A stretch of DNA of 64,000 nucleotides from CAZDDI01 sp964504195 (GTDB lineage Bacteria; Chloroflexota; Anaerolineae; B4-G1; SLSP01), in assembly GCA_964504195.1 (NCBI GenBank), contig CAZDDI010000002.1, positions 62,001 to 126,000 on the forward strand, given 5' to 3'. Shown piece by piece: positions 19,401 to 27,257 of this stretch. How positions within the stretch are numbered: the stretch's first letter is position 1; each line of letters begins with the position of its first letter. The translations under genes and the position numbers were made by a program. Below the pieces are notes generated by a model. The model was not told the DNA's origin, did no database searches, and was given only the letters and a program-made list of their open reading frames with translations.

Positions 19401-21336
19401 GCGGGATGTGGGCGAGGTGATTGCGCAGCGCTTCCAGATGCCCACGATGCTGTGGCGTTGGAATGGCGAGAAGATCGCGTTGGTCGCTGCGTATCGCGCC
19501 GATGGCATGGAGGCTTCGTTTGCGATGGATGCAGTTTTTGCGCTTGGCGATATGCCGGGCGTTGGTTCGGCCATCGTGACTCAAGATGCGATCTTGATTT
19601 CCAGCCTCAGCAAGTCTGATATGCACCCGCAGATTCGGGATATGGTGGGTTACTTGGGATTGGAAGAACTGTTCGCGGTCCCGCTTCTGAGCCGCGAGAA
19701 GGTGCTGGGTGTGTTGCTCCTGGGACGGCAGCGTAATCACCCCGCTATTGATGAGAATGAGATGGCCTTTCTACGCCTGGCTGGCATTAATGTAAGTGTG
19801 GCGTTGGAGAACGCCCGGTTGTATCAGGACGCTCAGGAGACTGCGGAGCAGTTACGTGAGGTGGATCGGCTTAAGAGTGAATTCCTCGCTAATATGTCCC
19901 ATGAGCTGCGCACGCCGCTTAATTCAATTATCGGCTTCTCGCGGGTTATTCTCAAGGGCATTGATGGGCCGGTGACGGACATGCAGCGTACTGACTTGCA
20001 AGCCATCTACGACAGCGGGCAGCATTTGCTAGGGCTTATTAATGATATCCTTGACCTCTCCAAAGTGGAGGCTGGCAAAATGGACTTCCACTTCGAGCCA
20101 ACCGATGTTTACGACATCGTGCGTGGGGTTATGTCCACGGCCATTGCCTTGGTGAAGGACAAGTCCGTGGATTTGCAACAGGCCTTGCCGGAAAACCTAC
20201 CCTTAATCATGGTGGATGCCCGGCGCATTCGCCAGGTGTTGCTAAATCTGGTCAACAACGCGACCAAATTCACGGAAGAGGGCTTCGTGCGGGTTGCGGT
20301 TAGCGTAGAGGATCGTTTTGTAACCTTTGCGGTGCAGGACTCCGGTATCGGTATTCCTGAATCTAGCTTGCTGGATATCTTCGAGCCGTTTACGCAGGTG
20401 GACACGTCTTCAACGCGGCGCTATCAAGGTACGGGTTTGGGACTTCCCATCAGTCGGGAATTCGTCAAGGCACATGGGGGGCGTATTTGGGTAGAGAGTC
20501 GGCTTGGCTATGGCTCGACGTTTTTCTTCATGTTGCCGATTGCTGGGCCAAACGCGCCTGCCGAAGCCCCAGAATCGGAGGTGGAACTAGATGGCGAGCG
20601 GATTGTGTTGGTCATTGATGATGATGAGAGCGTCGTGACGCTGTTCCGCCGTTACCTGGGGAAGCAGGGGTATCAAGTGGCCGGGGTGACGAAGGGGCAG
20701 TCGGCGGTAGATGAGGCCGCGCGCTTGCAACCCTTTGCTATCACGCTGGATATTATGATGCCGGACAAAGATGGCTGGCAGGTGATTCAAGAGCTCAAAT
20801 CTAGAGCGGAAACGCGCGACATTCCCATTGTGGTTTGTTCAATTCTTAGTGAGGCGGATAAAGGTCTTAGCATGGGTGTCGCCGATTATCTGGTCAAACC
20901 CATCTTGGAGCAGGACTTGTTGCACGCGCTGGCGCGTCTGGACCCGACGGCTCCGAGTTATGTATTAGTGGTGGATGATAATGCCGATGATCGTAAGCTG
21001 TTACGGCGTATCCTTGAAGATGAAAAGTACGTCGTGGAAGAATGCGCGAGCGGGGTGGAGGCTATTGCTCACATCCACACCACTTTGCCCGGTTTGGTCG
21101 TGCTTGATCTGATGATGCCAGAGGTAGATGGCTTTGCTGTCATCGAGAACTTGAAAAGCCAGGAGCGGACGCGTAACATCCCGATTGTGGTGGTGACGGC
21201 CAAAGAGCTGACCGTAGAGGAACGTGAGGCTTTACAACAGCGAGTGCAGGCGCTGCTGCAGAAAGGTTTGTTCAATCAGGAGCGGTTGTTGCAGGATGTG
21301 GCGCGCGCGCTGGAGCAGTTGAAAGCGTCGGAGTAG
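16420..21336 (+). CDS. Multi-GAF hybrid histidine kinase with two receiver domains
   Basis: A 1638-residue soluble protein with no transmembrane helix. Roughly seven GAF or half-GAF modules (~1-1145) precede a HisKA dimerisation domain with phospho-acceptor His1161 in SHELRTPLN. The HATPase domain has an N box (NLVNNATKF), G1 (DSGIGI) and G2 (GTGLGLPIS). Two receivers follow: Asp1444 (TLDIMMPDKDG, with the usual KP) and Asp1563 (VLDLMMPEVDG, with KGLF where KP is expected). It is the only kinase in the block and ends it, so it is the likely collector for the upstream kinase-less GAF proteins. No DNA-binding output is encoded, so it probably passes phosphate to a separate regulator or acts through protein contacts. 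Confidence 0.9.
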   Translation: METLSHEQELDALYALCSLPIRGDTPGQVGALAVEQAVNLLGCQLAIFYQHHSIDATLTPLAAQGIKLQSLSVLSLPGEGTQFLTVPQLRTWEGVEAATLLKAVSGKESTSVAATIPVLSAGILAGVLVVARSHPLSAGELRLADLLAQRLSAAWIGMQLPTLRRAKALYTISHVLSEHTTVKAVLQAAVDGTREGLNADVVFINSINVTHNTIEHMVSAGGTVPEPYQVLSVEDMWAGWSGEVLRSLKPVSVSGKALLDAHEDVGALIIAPLLARGEVLGTLTAMKMLHSLDFEEADVDLAAAIAKQTAIAMMNARLFEQSQQQIAELSTLNQISVFVSSGATLEDILTRVDEQVNKLFDTTNFYVAVYEQGSEEWTFAWHIVRGERQLLQRHSIHQGLTGHIIRTREPVFLPNLAANRVFLEAHGMPLMGEQAKSWMGVPLVSGDEVVGAMAVENYDYEDVFVEKDLLLFSTISLQVANAIKTAQLFEETRRRAGQLQMAAEVSRAASSLLEVDELLPMVVNLIQERMQIYYSGIFLLDSTGQWAVLRAGTGEAGERMLARGHKLAVGSDSMIGACVAEGRARILLDVDLSEEQRIVRQRNPDLPETRSEMALPLMARGETIGAMTIQDTRQAAFAEEDITVLQTLADQLANAIANANLFSDSQQRLNELQMLQRQYTAESWGEYASRQAVLGYAYDLSRVAPLDVPVTLESLPPAALEQGQVVALSGQQNQELGARLFAPVLLQGEPIGMLGFEDMEAARVWSEDDIALIEAVRDQLGLALQNRLLFAQTQEALRETGALYEIGVHINEAHTIEEVLIAAADGIMQRPEPNRVAVGLLEPLKQPENFRIVASQDRSATDVHNSKTYPLEYWGNLLDVLTQERRFVTSDVEADPSFSELLLSVYRQIGVRGMVALPLNVQQLRYGLVLIYTSEPHNFTAEELRFYETVVQQSSVALENLYLFETTQAEAERRAILNEVLQSASRSLNPAEMMRDVGEVIAQRFQMPTMLWRWNGEKIALVAAYRADGMEASFAMDAVFALGDMPGVGSAIVTQDAILISSLSKSDMHPQIRDMVGYLGLEELFAVPLLSREKVLGVLLLGRQRNHPAIDENEMAFLRLAGINVSVALENARLYQDAQETAEQLREVDRLKSEFLANMSHELRTPLNSIIGFSRVILKGIDGPVTDMQRTDLQAIYDSGQHLLGLINDILDLSKVEAGKMDFHFEPTDVYDIVRGVMSTAIALVKDKSVDLQQALPENLPLIMVDARRIRQVLLNLVNNATKFTEEGFVRVAVSVEDRFVTFAVQDSGIGIPESSLLDIFEPFTQVDTSSTRRYQGTGLGLPISREFVKAHGGRIWVESRLGYGSTFFFMLPIAGPNAPAEAPESEVELDGERIVLVIDDDESVVTLFRRYLGKQGYQVAGVTKGQSAVDEAARLQPFAITLDIMMPDKDGWQVIQELKSRAETRDIPIVVCSILSEADKGLSMGVADYLVKPILEQDLLHALARLDPTAPSYVLVVDDNADDRKLLRRILEDEKYVVEECASGVEAIAHIHTTLPGLVVLDLMMPEVDGFAVIENLKSQERTRNIPIVVVTAKELTVEEREALQQRVQALLQKGLFNQERLLQDVARALEQLKASE

Positions 21337-21340
21337 CTGC

Positions 21341-21368
21341 TTGACACGCTTTGGCTCTGCTATACAAT
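21341..21368 (+). promoter_or_regulatory. Sigma-70-type promoter for the ferredoxin gene
   Basis: TTGACA (21341-21346) and TACAAT (21363-21368) are separated by 16 bases. It lies between the kinase stop and the ferredoxin start, so the ferredoxin can be expressed independently of the sensory block. Confidence 0.7.
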
Positions 21369-21436
21369 AGAAGATAAGGGTTTTGTACTCCCTAGTTGTA
21401 CCCGTTCAATTTATTAAAATCCAAAGGAGGTTCAGT

Positions 21437-21703
21437 ATGGCTTATGTAATCACCCAATTGTGTGAGCGCGCGGGCGTGTGTGCTGATGTCTGCCCCACTG
21501 ATTCGATTCATGCGGTTGAGGGGAACAGCGATTGGCCGCTGTACTACATCAACCCAGATACCTGCATTGATTGCGGCGCCTGTATGGCCGAATGCCCCAA
21601 CGAGGCCATCTTCCCCGAAGATGACGTGCCCGCAGAATATGCTGCCGACATCGAGAAGAACGTCGCTTTCTTCACCAAAGGCCCTGGCAAAGACCTCGTG
21701 TAA
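21437..21703 (+). CDS. Small two-cluster ferredoxin
   Basis: An 88-residue electron-carrier protein. ATG 21437 is preceded by AAAGGAGG (21423-21430). The second half has a complete CxxCxxCxxxCP motif (Cys43, 46, 49, 53). The first motif has only Cys9, Cys15 and Cys19-Pro, with five residues between the first two, so it lacks one of the usual four cysteines. That pattern suits a seven-iron ferredoxin with one [3Fe-4S] and one [4Fe-4S] cluster, although a second [4Fe-4S] with a non-Cys ligand is possible. It stands alone between a promoter and a terminator, so its redox partner is not shown. Confidence 0.88.
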   Translation: MAYVITQLCERAGVCADVCPTDSIHAVEGNSDWPLYYINPDTCIDCGACMAECPNEAIFPEDDVPAEYAADIEKNVAFFTKGPGKDLV

Positions 21704-21727
21704 CTCTTTTCTGGCATCTCCTAATAA

Positions 21728-21757
21728 ACACAGACCAGGCATTAGCCTGGTCTGTGT
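21728..21757. terminator. Hairpin terminator between convergent genes
   Basis: A perfect 13-bp stem (ACACAGACCAGGC with its complement) and a 4-base loop. There is no clear T run on the plus strand, and a short T-rich stretch (TTATTAG) follows on the minus strand. It sits between the convergent ferredoxin and PHP genes and may serve both. Confidence 0.7.
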
Positions 21758-21780
21758 CGTGAAAGCCTGGAAAAGCAGGT

Positions 21781-22842
21781 TTAGATTACATAAATCGGGC
21801 TGGAAAAAATCCAGCCTACTTGCCGCCCCTTGAACCGGCGGTAAACTTCGACCCGATATACGCCCGCGTCAGCGGAGGTGTGGCGGAGTTGCGTGCCTGT
21901 GGTGCGGTGTAATACTTTGCCGTCGCGCAATAGCCGGATGTGGCCGGGGGCGGGCGTCTCCACTTCCAACGATAGCGCCCCCAGCCGTTTGAGTTCTTGC
22001 CCTACGGTGGCTTGCGCTGAGCCACTGCGTGCCGTGAAGCGGAAGCCCTGTGTGGGGTGGGGGAGATCGTAGCCGACCCAGGTGCGCCCGGCACGCAACG
22101 CTTCGTAGATGATGGACTTGTCAGTAGGCAGTTCCCCGGTCAGTGAGTCGCGCGCGAGGATATGGGTGTTCACACAGCGGAAGTGGTAGCTGTAAGGGAA
22201 GACTACGCGCTTGAAAGGCCCTAGCCGTTGCCATTGTGCGTGCGCATCTGCATTCCCGATAGCAGCCAATCGCTGCCCCTTTCCCAACATTTCATCCCAT
22301 AGCCGGAGTGTGTTGCGGCGGGGGCCACGAATGCCCCACTCAGGAAAGTATGCATAGATGACTGCCGCTAACTTGGACCAGAGCAGCCCTTTGAGTTCCG
22401 AGAGGTGATTCCAAATCTCCAGCCCGGTTACGCCTTCGACAGGCCAATCCACCCAGGGAATCCCTTGCAATTCTGGGCCGATTGGGCTGCCCTTGTCGCA
22501 GGGGTGCGCGATGTAGCAGAACCCCCCGCGTTCGTTGGCCGTTTTGATGAGGGTGTGTGGACTGCCGAAGCTGTAGGGGGCCAGCTCTTGCTCTGCCCCG
22601 TAAACTAGCAGGTGATTTGCCTGCGGTTGGCGACACACATTGTGGAGCTCTTCGCCCACTAGCACCAGCGTGCGCCCCTGATACCCCTCTATGCCAGAGA
22701 CCCAAACATTGTGATCTGTAGTGATGACAAAGTGGATCCCGGCTTCCTCTGCGGCCTGTCCTAATGCAGCATGATCGCCCGCGCCGTCGGAGTAGACGGT
22801 GTGGGTGTGTAGATTGCCAATGTATTCCCGGTAAGTTTCCAT
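21781..22842 (-). CDS. PHP-domain metal-dependent phosphoesterase family protein
   Basis: A 353-residue protein with the PHP metal-site motifs: HTH at residues 12-14 followed by SDG, TTDHN at ~41-45, an AHP motif mid-protein and NADAH near residue 200. The last ~80 residues look like a beta-sandwich (LSLEVETPAPGHIRLLRDG). PHP proteins hydrolyse phosphate esters with two or three metal ions; the substrate here is unknown. No ribosome-binding site precedes the ATG, and a promoter is placed so that the transcript would begin at or next to it. It is convergent with the ferredoxin gene and divergent from polX. Confidence 0.85.
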   Translation of the reverse strand: METYREYIGNLHTHTVYSDGAGDHAALGQAAEEAGIHFVITTDHNVWVSGIEGYQGRTLVLVGEELHNVCRQPQANHLLVYGAEQELAPYSFGSPHTLIKTANERGGFCYIAHPCDKGSPIGPELQGIPWVDWPVEGVTGLEIWNHLSELKGLLWSKLAAVIYAYFPEWGIRGPRRNTLRLWDEMLGKGQRLAAIGNADAHAQWQRLGPFKRVVFPYSYHFRCVNTHILARDSLTGELPTDKSIIYEALRAGRTWVGYDLPHPTQGFRFTARSGSAQATVGQELKRLGALSLEVETPAPGHIRLLRDGKVLHRTTGTQLRHTSADAGVYRVEVYRRFKGRQVGWIFSSPIYVI

Positions 22843-22849
22843 CAGTCAA

Positions 22850-22877
22850 ATGTTAGCGGGAACGGCAGATTTGTCAA
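22850..22877 (-). promoter_or_regulatory. Promoter implying a leaderless mRNA for the PHP gene
   Basis: On the minus strand, TTGACA (22877-22872) and TAACAT (22855-22850) are 16 bases apart. The ATG at 22842 begins seven bases after the -10 box, about where transcription would start. Confidence 0.55.
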
Positions 22878-22945
22878 CTTAAGAACTGGGCTTGGCAAGC
22901 GTTGGGCATTCTAAAAATGAGACAGCGCCCTGAAAGTTAAAAAAT

Positions 22946-22974
22946 TTGCAGCTTTTCAACTTGCCCATTATAAT
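22946..22974 (+). promoter_or_regulatory. Sigma-70-type promoter for polX
   Basis: TTGCAG (22946-22951) and TATAAT (22969-22974) have exactly 17 bases between them, about 45 bases ahead of the polX start. Confidence 0.65.
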
Positions 22975-23019
22975 GAGAGTAGGCAGACAGAACGGCACGG
23001 ATACCTCAAGGAGAAAATC

Positions 23020-24765
23020 ATGTCCGATCAGCGCGCAGAGCTGGCTACAATGTTTGAACAGATGGCCGCTATGTTGGATATTCAGGGTGCGGATTATCAC
23101 CGTGTCCTGGCTTACCGGCGTGCGGCGGAAACCTTGCGTGGATTGGCTGAACCACTTGAATCTCTGGCCCAGGCTGACCATTTGGAATTGTTGCCAGGTA
23201 TCGGCGTGGTGTTCGCAGAGAAAATCCGTGAGTATTTGCGCACACAGACCCTCAGCGCTTATCAGACCCTTTCGGCGCAGGTGCCGTTAGGACTTTTGGA
23301 TCTGTTGCAAGTGCCGGGCGTCGGGCCGCGTAAGGCCGCACTGTTCTGGCAGGCGTTGGGGATTACCACGTTCGATGAGTTGGAATTTGCCGCGCAATCT
23401 GGGCAGCTGCAACAACTCAAAGGTGTTGGCGCGCGTACCGAGCGCAATGTCTTGGAAGGGTTGCGGGCGTTGCAGCGCCAGCGGCGCGGGCGTGTGCCGT
23501 TGGCCGTGGCTTGGCCGTTGGCGCAGGAGGTTGTGACCGCGCTCCAATCTGCGCCCGGGGTGCAACAGGCCGCTCCTGTTGGCAGCTTGCGTCGGATGCG
23601 CGAAATGGTCGGCGCGCTTGATATTCTCGCGGCGGCGGACGATTCTGAACCAGCCCTGGCTTGTTTCTGTGCTTTGCCGGTCGCTGTTGAAGTGCTCCAG
23701 CGCAGCACGGGCCGGGCTTCTATCCGCACAGCGGAAGGCTTGCAGATTGATCTTTTTGTCTACCCCGCAGCGCGCTGGGGTTCGGCTTTGTTACAATTTA
23801 CGGGCAGCCGTGCGCATAACGTGCGCTTACGGGCATTAGCCCAGGCGCGAGGTCTTACGCTCAGTGAATACGGTTTGTGCGACTCTGCTGGTGGGGAGCA
23901 GTTGTACGCCGATGAAGAATCTCTCTACGCGACATTGGGACTGCCCTGGATTCCGCCTGAATTGCGTGAAGATCGTGGTGAAATTGAGGCCGCGCTGGTA
24001 GGACAGTTGCCTCGCTTGCTCCAAATGGCCGATCTACGTGGTGATTTCCAGTGTCATACTACGCGCTCGGATGGCGACCATGTGCTGGAGGAGATGGCGC
24101 GTGCTGCGCGAGCGGCGGGCTTGAGTTACCTTGTAGTGAGCGACCATACTGCTGGACTGGGCATCGTACCGGGCATGCAACCCGAAGCTCTTGAGTCCTT
24201 GCTGGCCGAGGTTGCGGCTGTCAATGCGCGCCTGGGTGACGGATTTCGCGTATTGGCTGGTGCCGAGGTGGAAATTGGGCCGGATGGTGCATTGGACTGG
24301 CCCGACCCGCTGTTAGCGCGGCTGGATTTTGTCATTGGTTCCATGCATACAGGGTTGAATCAGCCGCGCGCACAGCTCACGACACGCCTACTCACGGCGC
24401 TGCAAAACCCCTATCTTGATTTGATCGGGCATCCCACGGGGCGGTTGTTGGGCCGCCGCGATCCCGCCGATATTGACATGGAAGCGGTTTTCCGCGCGGC
24501 GCGCGCGCGCGGCGTGGCCTTGGAGGTAAGCGCCTGGCCGCTGCGCCTGGATTTGGACGATGTGTATGTGCGTCGGGCTGTGGAGTTGGGGGTGCAGCTC
24601 GCTATCAGCTCCGACGCGCATGATGTGGATGGCTTTGCGGTGTTGCCCTTCGGCGTGGCTGTGGCACGACGCGGTTGGGCTGAACCACACCACTTGCTTA
24701 ATACACACTCTTGGGACGAAGTGCGCGCCTGGCAGCGTCAACGCAAAACTGTGCGTGATTTGTGA
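23020..24765 (+). CDS. polX: Family X DNA polymerase with C-terminal PHP domain, altered active site
   Basis: A 581-residue protein of the usual bacterial PolX length. Order: helical 8-kDa-type domain (~1-80), helix-hairpin-helix region (VPGVGPRKAA, ~95), fingers/palm nucleotidyltransferase (~150-315, with GSLRRMRE and FTGSRAHN), and PHP domain (~335-575, with SDGDHVLEEM, SDHTAG and SSDAHD). Bacterial PolX acts in DNA repair and the PHP domain can supply 3'-5' exonuclease activity. Here the palm motif reads VGALDIL where relatives have VGDLDxL, so the first catalytic metal-binding Asp is Ala199 (Asp201 remains). The other expected Asp (IDLFVYP) is present. Polymerase activity may therefore be reduced or lost. 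ATG 23020 follows AAGGAG. Confidence 0.9.
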   Translation: MSDQRAELATMFEQMAAMLDIQGADYHRVLAYRRAAETLRGLAEPLESLAQADHLELLPGIGVVFAEKIREYLRTQTLSAYQTLSAQVPLGLLDLLQVPGVGPRKAALFWQALGITTFDELEFAAQSGQLQQLKGVGARTERNVLEGLRALQRQRRGRVPLAVAWPLAQEVVTALQSAPGVQQAAPVGSLRRMREMVGALDILAAADDSEPALACFCALPVAVEVLQRSTGRASIRTAEGLQIDLFVYPAARWGSALLQFTGSRAHNVRLRALAQARGLTLSEYGLCDSAGGEQLYADEESLYATLGLPWIPPELREDRGEIEAALVGQLPRLLQMADLRGDFQCHTTRSDGDHVLEEMARAARAAGLSYLVVSDHTAGLGIVPGMQPEALESLLAEVAAVNARLGDGFRVLAGAEVEIGPDGALDWPDPLLARLDFVIGSMHTGLNQPRAQLTTRLLTALQNPYLDLIGHPTGRLLGRRDPADIDMEAVFRAARARGVALEVSAWPLRLDLDDVYVRRAVELGVQLAISSDAHDVDGFAVLPFGVAVARRGWAEPHHLLNTHSWDEVRAWQRQRKTVRDL

Positions 24766-24830
24766 TTTGAGGAGCGAGAGCCTGCTTTGTCCTGCTCTGT
24801 GCAGAATGATATTCTGTGCATTCTCACTTG

Positions 24831-24888
24831 GGACTTATGCGCGTGGCGCACCTTGAACCTGATGCGACTATGCCATTCGCGTAAGTCC
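24831..24888. repeat. Inverted repeat with GGACTTAC-type ends
   Basis: GGACTTATGCGCG (24831-24843) faces CGCGTAAGTCC (24878-24888) across a 34-base spacer. The arms pair over seven plus three bases with one bulge. It lies in the gap between polX and the VanW gene. Ends of this type occur in small palindromic elements of many bacteria, but no target duplication is visible. Confidence 0.4.
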
Positions 24889-24907
24889 TATGTAGTGTAG
24901 GAGATTT

Positions 24908-26692
24908 ATGCGTTACTTGATTGTCTTTGTATTACTGTTGATGCTCCTTGTAGGCGGACTTTGGTGGACGTGGGGGCCGCGTCTTGATCCCTATATTGCT
25001 TCTGGTGTCTGGCTGTGGGAGCTGCCCGTGGGCGGGCAGACTCCGGAGGAGGCCTGGCCTGCGATTGAAGATTACCTGCGTTTGCGCGAACCGCGTATTG
25101 TGCTGGTTGGCCCGGATGGACAGCGTTGGTCGTTCTCTCCGGCGGATTTGGGCTTATCTGTGGATCGTGAGGCCACGCTGTTACGGTTGTCTACACCCGG
25201 ACATGACCTGGATCAAGTTGCCGCACTGAACGCCCGCCTGGATTTGTTATTGACCCCGCAGGTGCTGTCACCGGTGTATTCGTGGGAACCTGTGCAGGCG
25301 CAGGTACATTTAGCGATGATCGCCGCTGAAGTAGCGCAACCGTCGCGTAGTGCACGGATCTTGCTTACTGGTGATACACTTACGCTACTGCCTGGGGTAA
25401 CCGGTCGGCGCGTATCGGTTACCGAGACGTTGGCGCTGGTTGAGCCAGCGTTGAGTCAACATGACTTGGTGGAACTGCTTTTGCCTGTGGAAATCCTCAA
25501 TCCCGAAGTGACTGATGCTGAGGCGGCGCGTGCGCTCAATGTGGCGCAGGCTATTCTTGAGGCTCCACTCACACTGCTCGTGCCGGACCCGCGGGATGGC
25601 GACCCCGGGCCGTGGGTGCTTTCTCCGCAGACGCTTAGTACCATGTTACATATCGAGACTCGTGAGGATCGGGTCGCCGTAAACCTGGACGAAACGGCCC
25701 TGACCGAGTATTTGAATGTGTTGGCTGCTGCGTTGCGCCGTGCCCCGGAAGATGCGCAGTTCCGTTTTGATAGTGTCTCCGGACAGCTGGTCCCCATCAC
25801 CCAGAGCACTCCTGGGCGGGAGCTCAATGTTGAGGAAACGCTTGCGCGCATTCAGACGATGCTGCCGACTGGACAGCACTTCATCCCGTTGCTGCTGGAA
25901 TCGGTGGAGCCGCAGTATCCGGCTTACATCTCCGCTGCGGATTTGGGCATCCGCGAGCTGGTAGGGGTGGGGGAGTCATACTTTACCGGTTCTTCTTCGG
26001 CCCGTGATCGCAACATCCGCCTGGGTGCTGCACAATTCCAGGGTGTCATTGTGGCTCCTGGCGAGACCTTCTCGTTCAACGAGCATCTAGGCGAAATATC
26101 GGTGGAGCGGGGCTACGATGAGAGCTACGTCATCATTGGCAATCGCACGGTGATGGGTGTGGGCGGCGGGATCTGTCAGGTGACAACCACCGCGTTTCGG
26201 GCGGCTTACAATGCCGGTTATCCCATTATCGAACGCTGGCCGCACGCCTACCGCGTTTCTTACTATGAGTTGGGGGGCTTTGGGCCGGGGTTCGATGCGA
26301 CGGTCTATTCACCGATCGTGGATTTTCGCTTCATCAATGATACCCCCCACCATTTGCTCATCGAGACGGAGGTGGTCCCTGCGCAGCAACGGTTAGTGTT
26401 CCGCTTCTACAGCACGAGCATGGGGCGCACCGTGGAGCAGCTCGGGCCGACTTGGGGGACGCCGGAGCCTCCTGGTGCGCCCGTGTATGAGTACAATCCC
26501 GATCTCCCCATGGGTGCGGTACAACAGATCGAGCGAGCTTACGATGGTTTGACGGCGCGTCTGGGACGAGTGGTGCGTGATAGCACGGGACAGGTGCTCT
26601 ACGAGGATACATTCATCAGCCGGTTCATCCCCTGGCCGGCGCGGTATGAATATGGGCCAGGTTTCATCCCCCCGCCTGATTCAACGCCGTGA
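24908..26692 (+). CDS. VanW family protein with peptidoglycan-binding-like domains
   Basis: A 594-residue protein anchored or exported by one N-terminal hydrophobic helix (~5-25). Two repeats of the YoaR/PG-binding-4 type (~35-330; each with a VGPDGQRWSFSP- or VLSPQTLSTML-like strand) precede the VanW domain (~350-500). That domain carries ARDRNIRLGA, PGETFSFNEHLG and VGGGICQVTTT. VanW was named from glycopeptide-resistance clusters but its biochemical role is unknown; relatives are cell-envelope proteins. No van resistance genes are nearby, so resistance is not implied. ATG 24908 follows TAGGAG. Confidence 0.88.
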   Translation: MRYLIVFVLLLMLLVGGLWWTWGPRLDPYIASGVWLWELPVGGQTPEEAWPAIEDYLRLREPRIVLVGPDGQRWSFSPADLGLSVDREATLLRLSTPGHDLDQVAALNARLDLLLTPQVLSPVYSWEPVQAQVHLAMIAAEVAQPSRSARILLTGDTLTLLPGVTGRRVSVTETLALVEPALSQHDLVELLLPVEILNPEVTDAEAARALNVAQAILEAPLTLLVPDPRDGDPGPWVLSPQTLSTMLHIETREDRVAVNLDETALTEYLNVLAAALRRAPEDAQFRFDSVSGQLVPITQSTPGRELNVEETLARIQTMLPTGQHFIPLLLESVEPQYPAYISAADLGIRELVGVGESYFTGSSSARDRNIRLGAAQFQGVIVAPGETFSFNEHLGEISVERGYDESYVIIGNRTVMGVGGGICQVTTTAFRAAYNAGYPIIERWPHAYRVSYYELGGFGPGFDATVYSPIVDFRFINDTPHHLLIETEVVPAQQRLVFRFYSTSMGRTVEQLGPTWGTPEPPGAPVYEYNPDLPMGAVQQIERAYDGLTARLGRVVRDSTGQVLYEDTFISRFIPWPARYEYGPGFIPPPDSTP

Positions 26693-26754
26693 GCTGAACA
26701 GGCGGGGTACACTGTAAAAGTGCGTCTCGCCTGTGTGGTCAAGTGCTTGATTTA

Positions 26755-27156
26755 TCATTGTTGGAACATACTGACGATATTTTCCCACAAGCAGTGTAAG
26801 AAACCTCCGAAATTACGACCAGGGTATTTAGGATAATCAGCCAGGCTTAACACATTGAGCCAGAATAATGCGTTCCCCACCAATATCATGCTACTGAGGC
26901 TGAGCAGAAAGGCTTTCCCAACAGAGACTCCGCGTTTTCGAGCAATGTAATAAACCCCACTTGCAACGCTAATGAGAGAGAGAAGCGTGACCGGCAAACA
27001 AAACATTACCAATCCAAAACTGTTGGCTGCTGCATTGATCCCAATGTCATAAAAATTATAATAGCTGCCTGTGATGTTGATAAAGATGAAACTTAAGACG
27101 CAGCCGAACAAAATGATACTTGTGTAAATTGCACCATGAATCAAATCGGCGTTCAT
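26755..27156 (-). CDS. Small membrane protein of unknown function
   Basis: A 133-residue protein with about three hydrophobic helices (near residues 8-30, 45-72 and 80-105) and a short polar C-terminus. I do not recognise the family. Its ATG is preceded by AAAGGA at a suitable distance. It lies between the VanW gene, with which it is convergent, and a terminator that ends the next minus-strand gene, so it has its own transcription unit. Confidence 0.6.
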   Translation of the reverse strand: MNADLIHGAIYTSIILFGCVLSFIFINITGSYYNFYDIGINAAANSFGLVMFCLPVTLLSLISVASGVYYIARKRGVSVGKAFLLSLSSMILVGNALFWLNVLSLADYPKYPGRNFGGFLHCLWENIVSMFQQ

Positions 27157-27212
27157 GAAGCGTCCTTTTGTGCTATACTACAGGCTAACGCTTGCATTGT
27201 AGACAAACCAAC

Positions 27213-27243
27213 AACCGCCCGCTGCGTTGTGCAGCGGGCGGTT
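27213..27243 (-). terminator. Rho-independent terminator after the two-TM protein gene
   Basis: A perfect 13-bp GC-rich stem (AACCGCCCGCTGC and its complement) with a 5-base loop. Read on the minus strand it is followed by TTGGTTTGTCT, and it begins 15 bases after that gene's stop. Confidence 0.75.
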
Positions 27244-27257
27244 CGTGTGTGCGCGGT

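Noticed and set aside
24908..26692. Glycopeptide-resistance locus because of VanW
   Set aside because: No vanHAX-type ligase, dehydrogenase or regulator is present; VanW-domain proteins are common outside resistance clusters.
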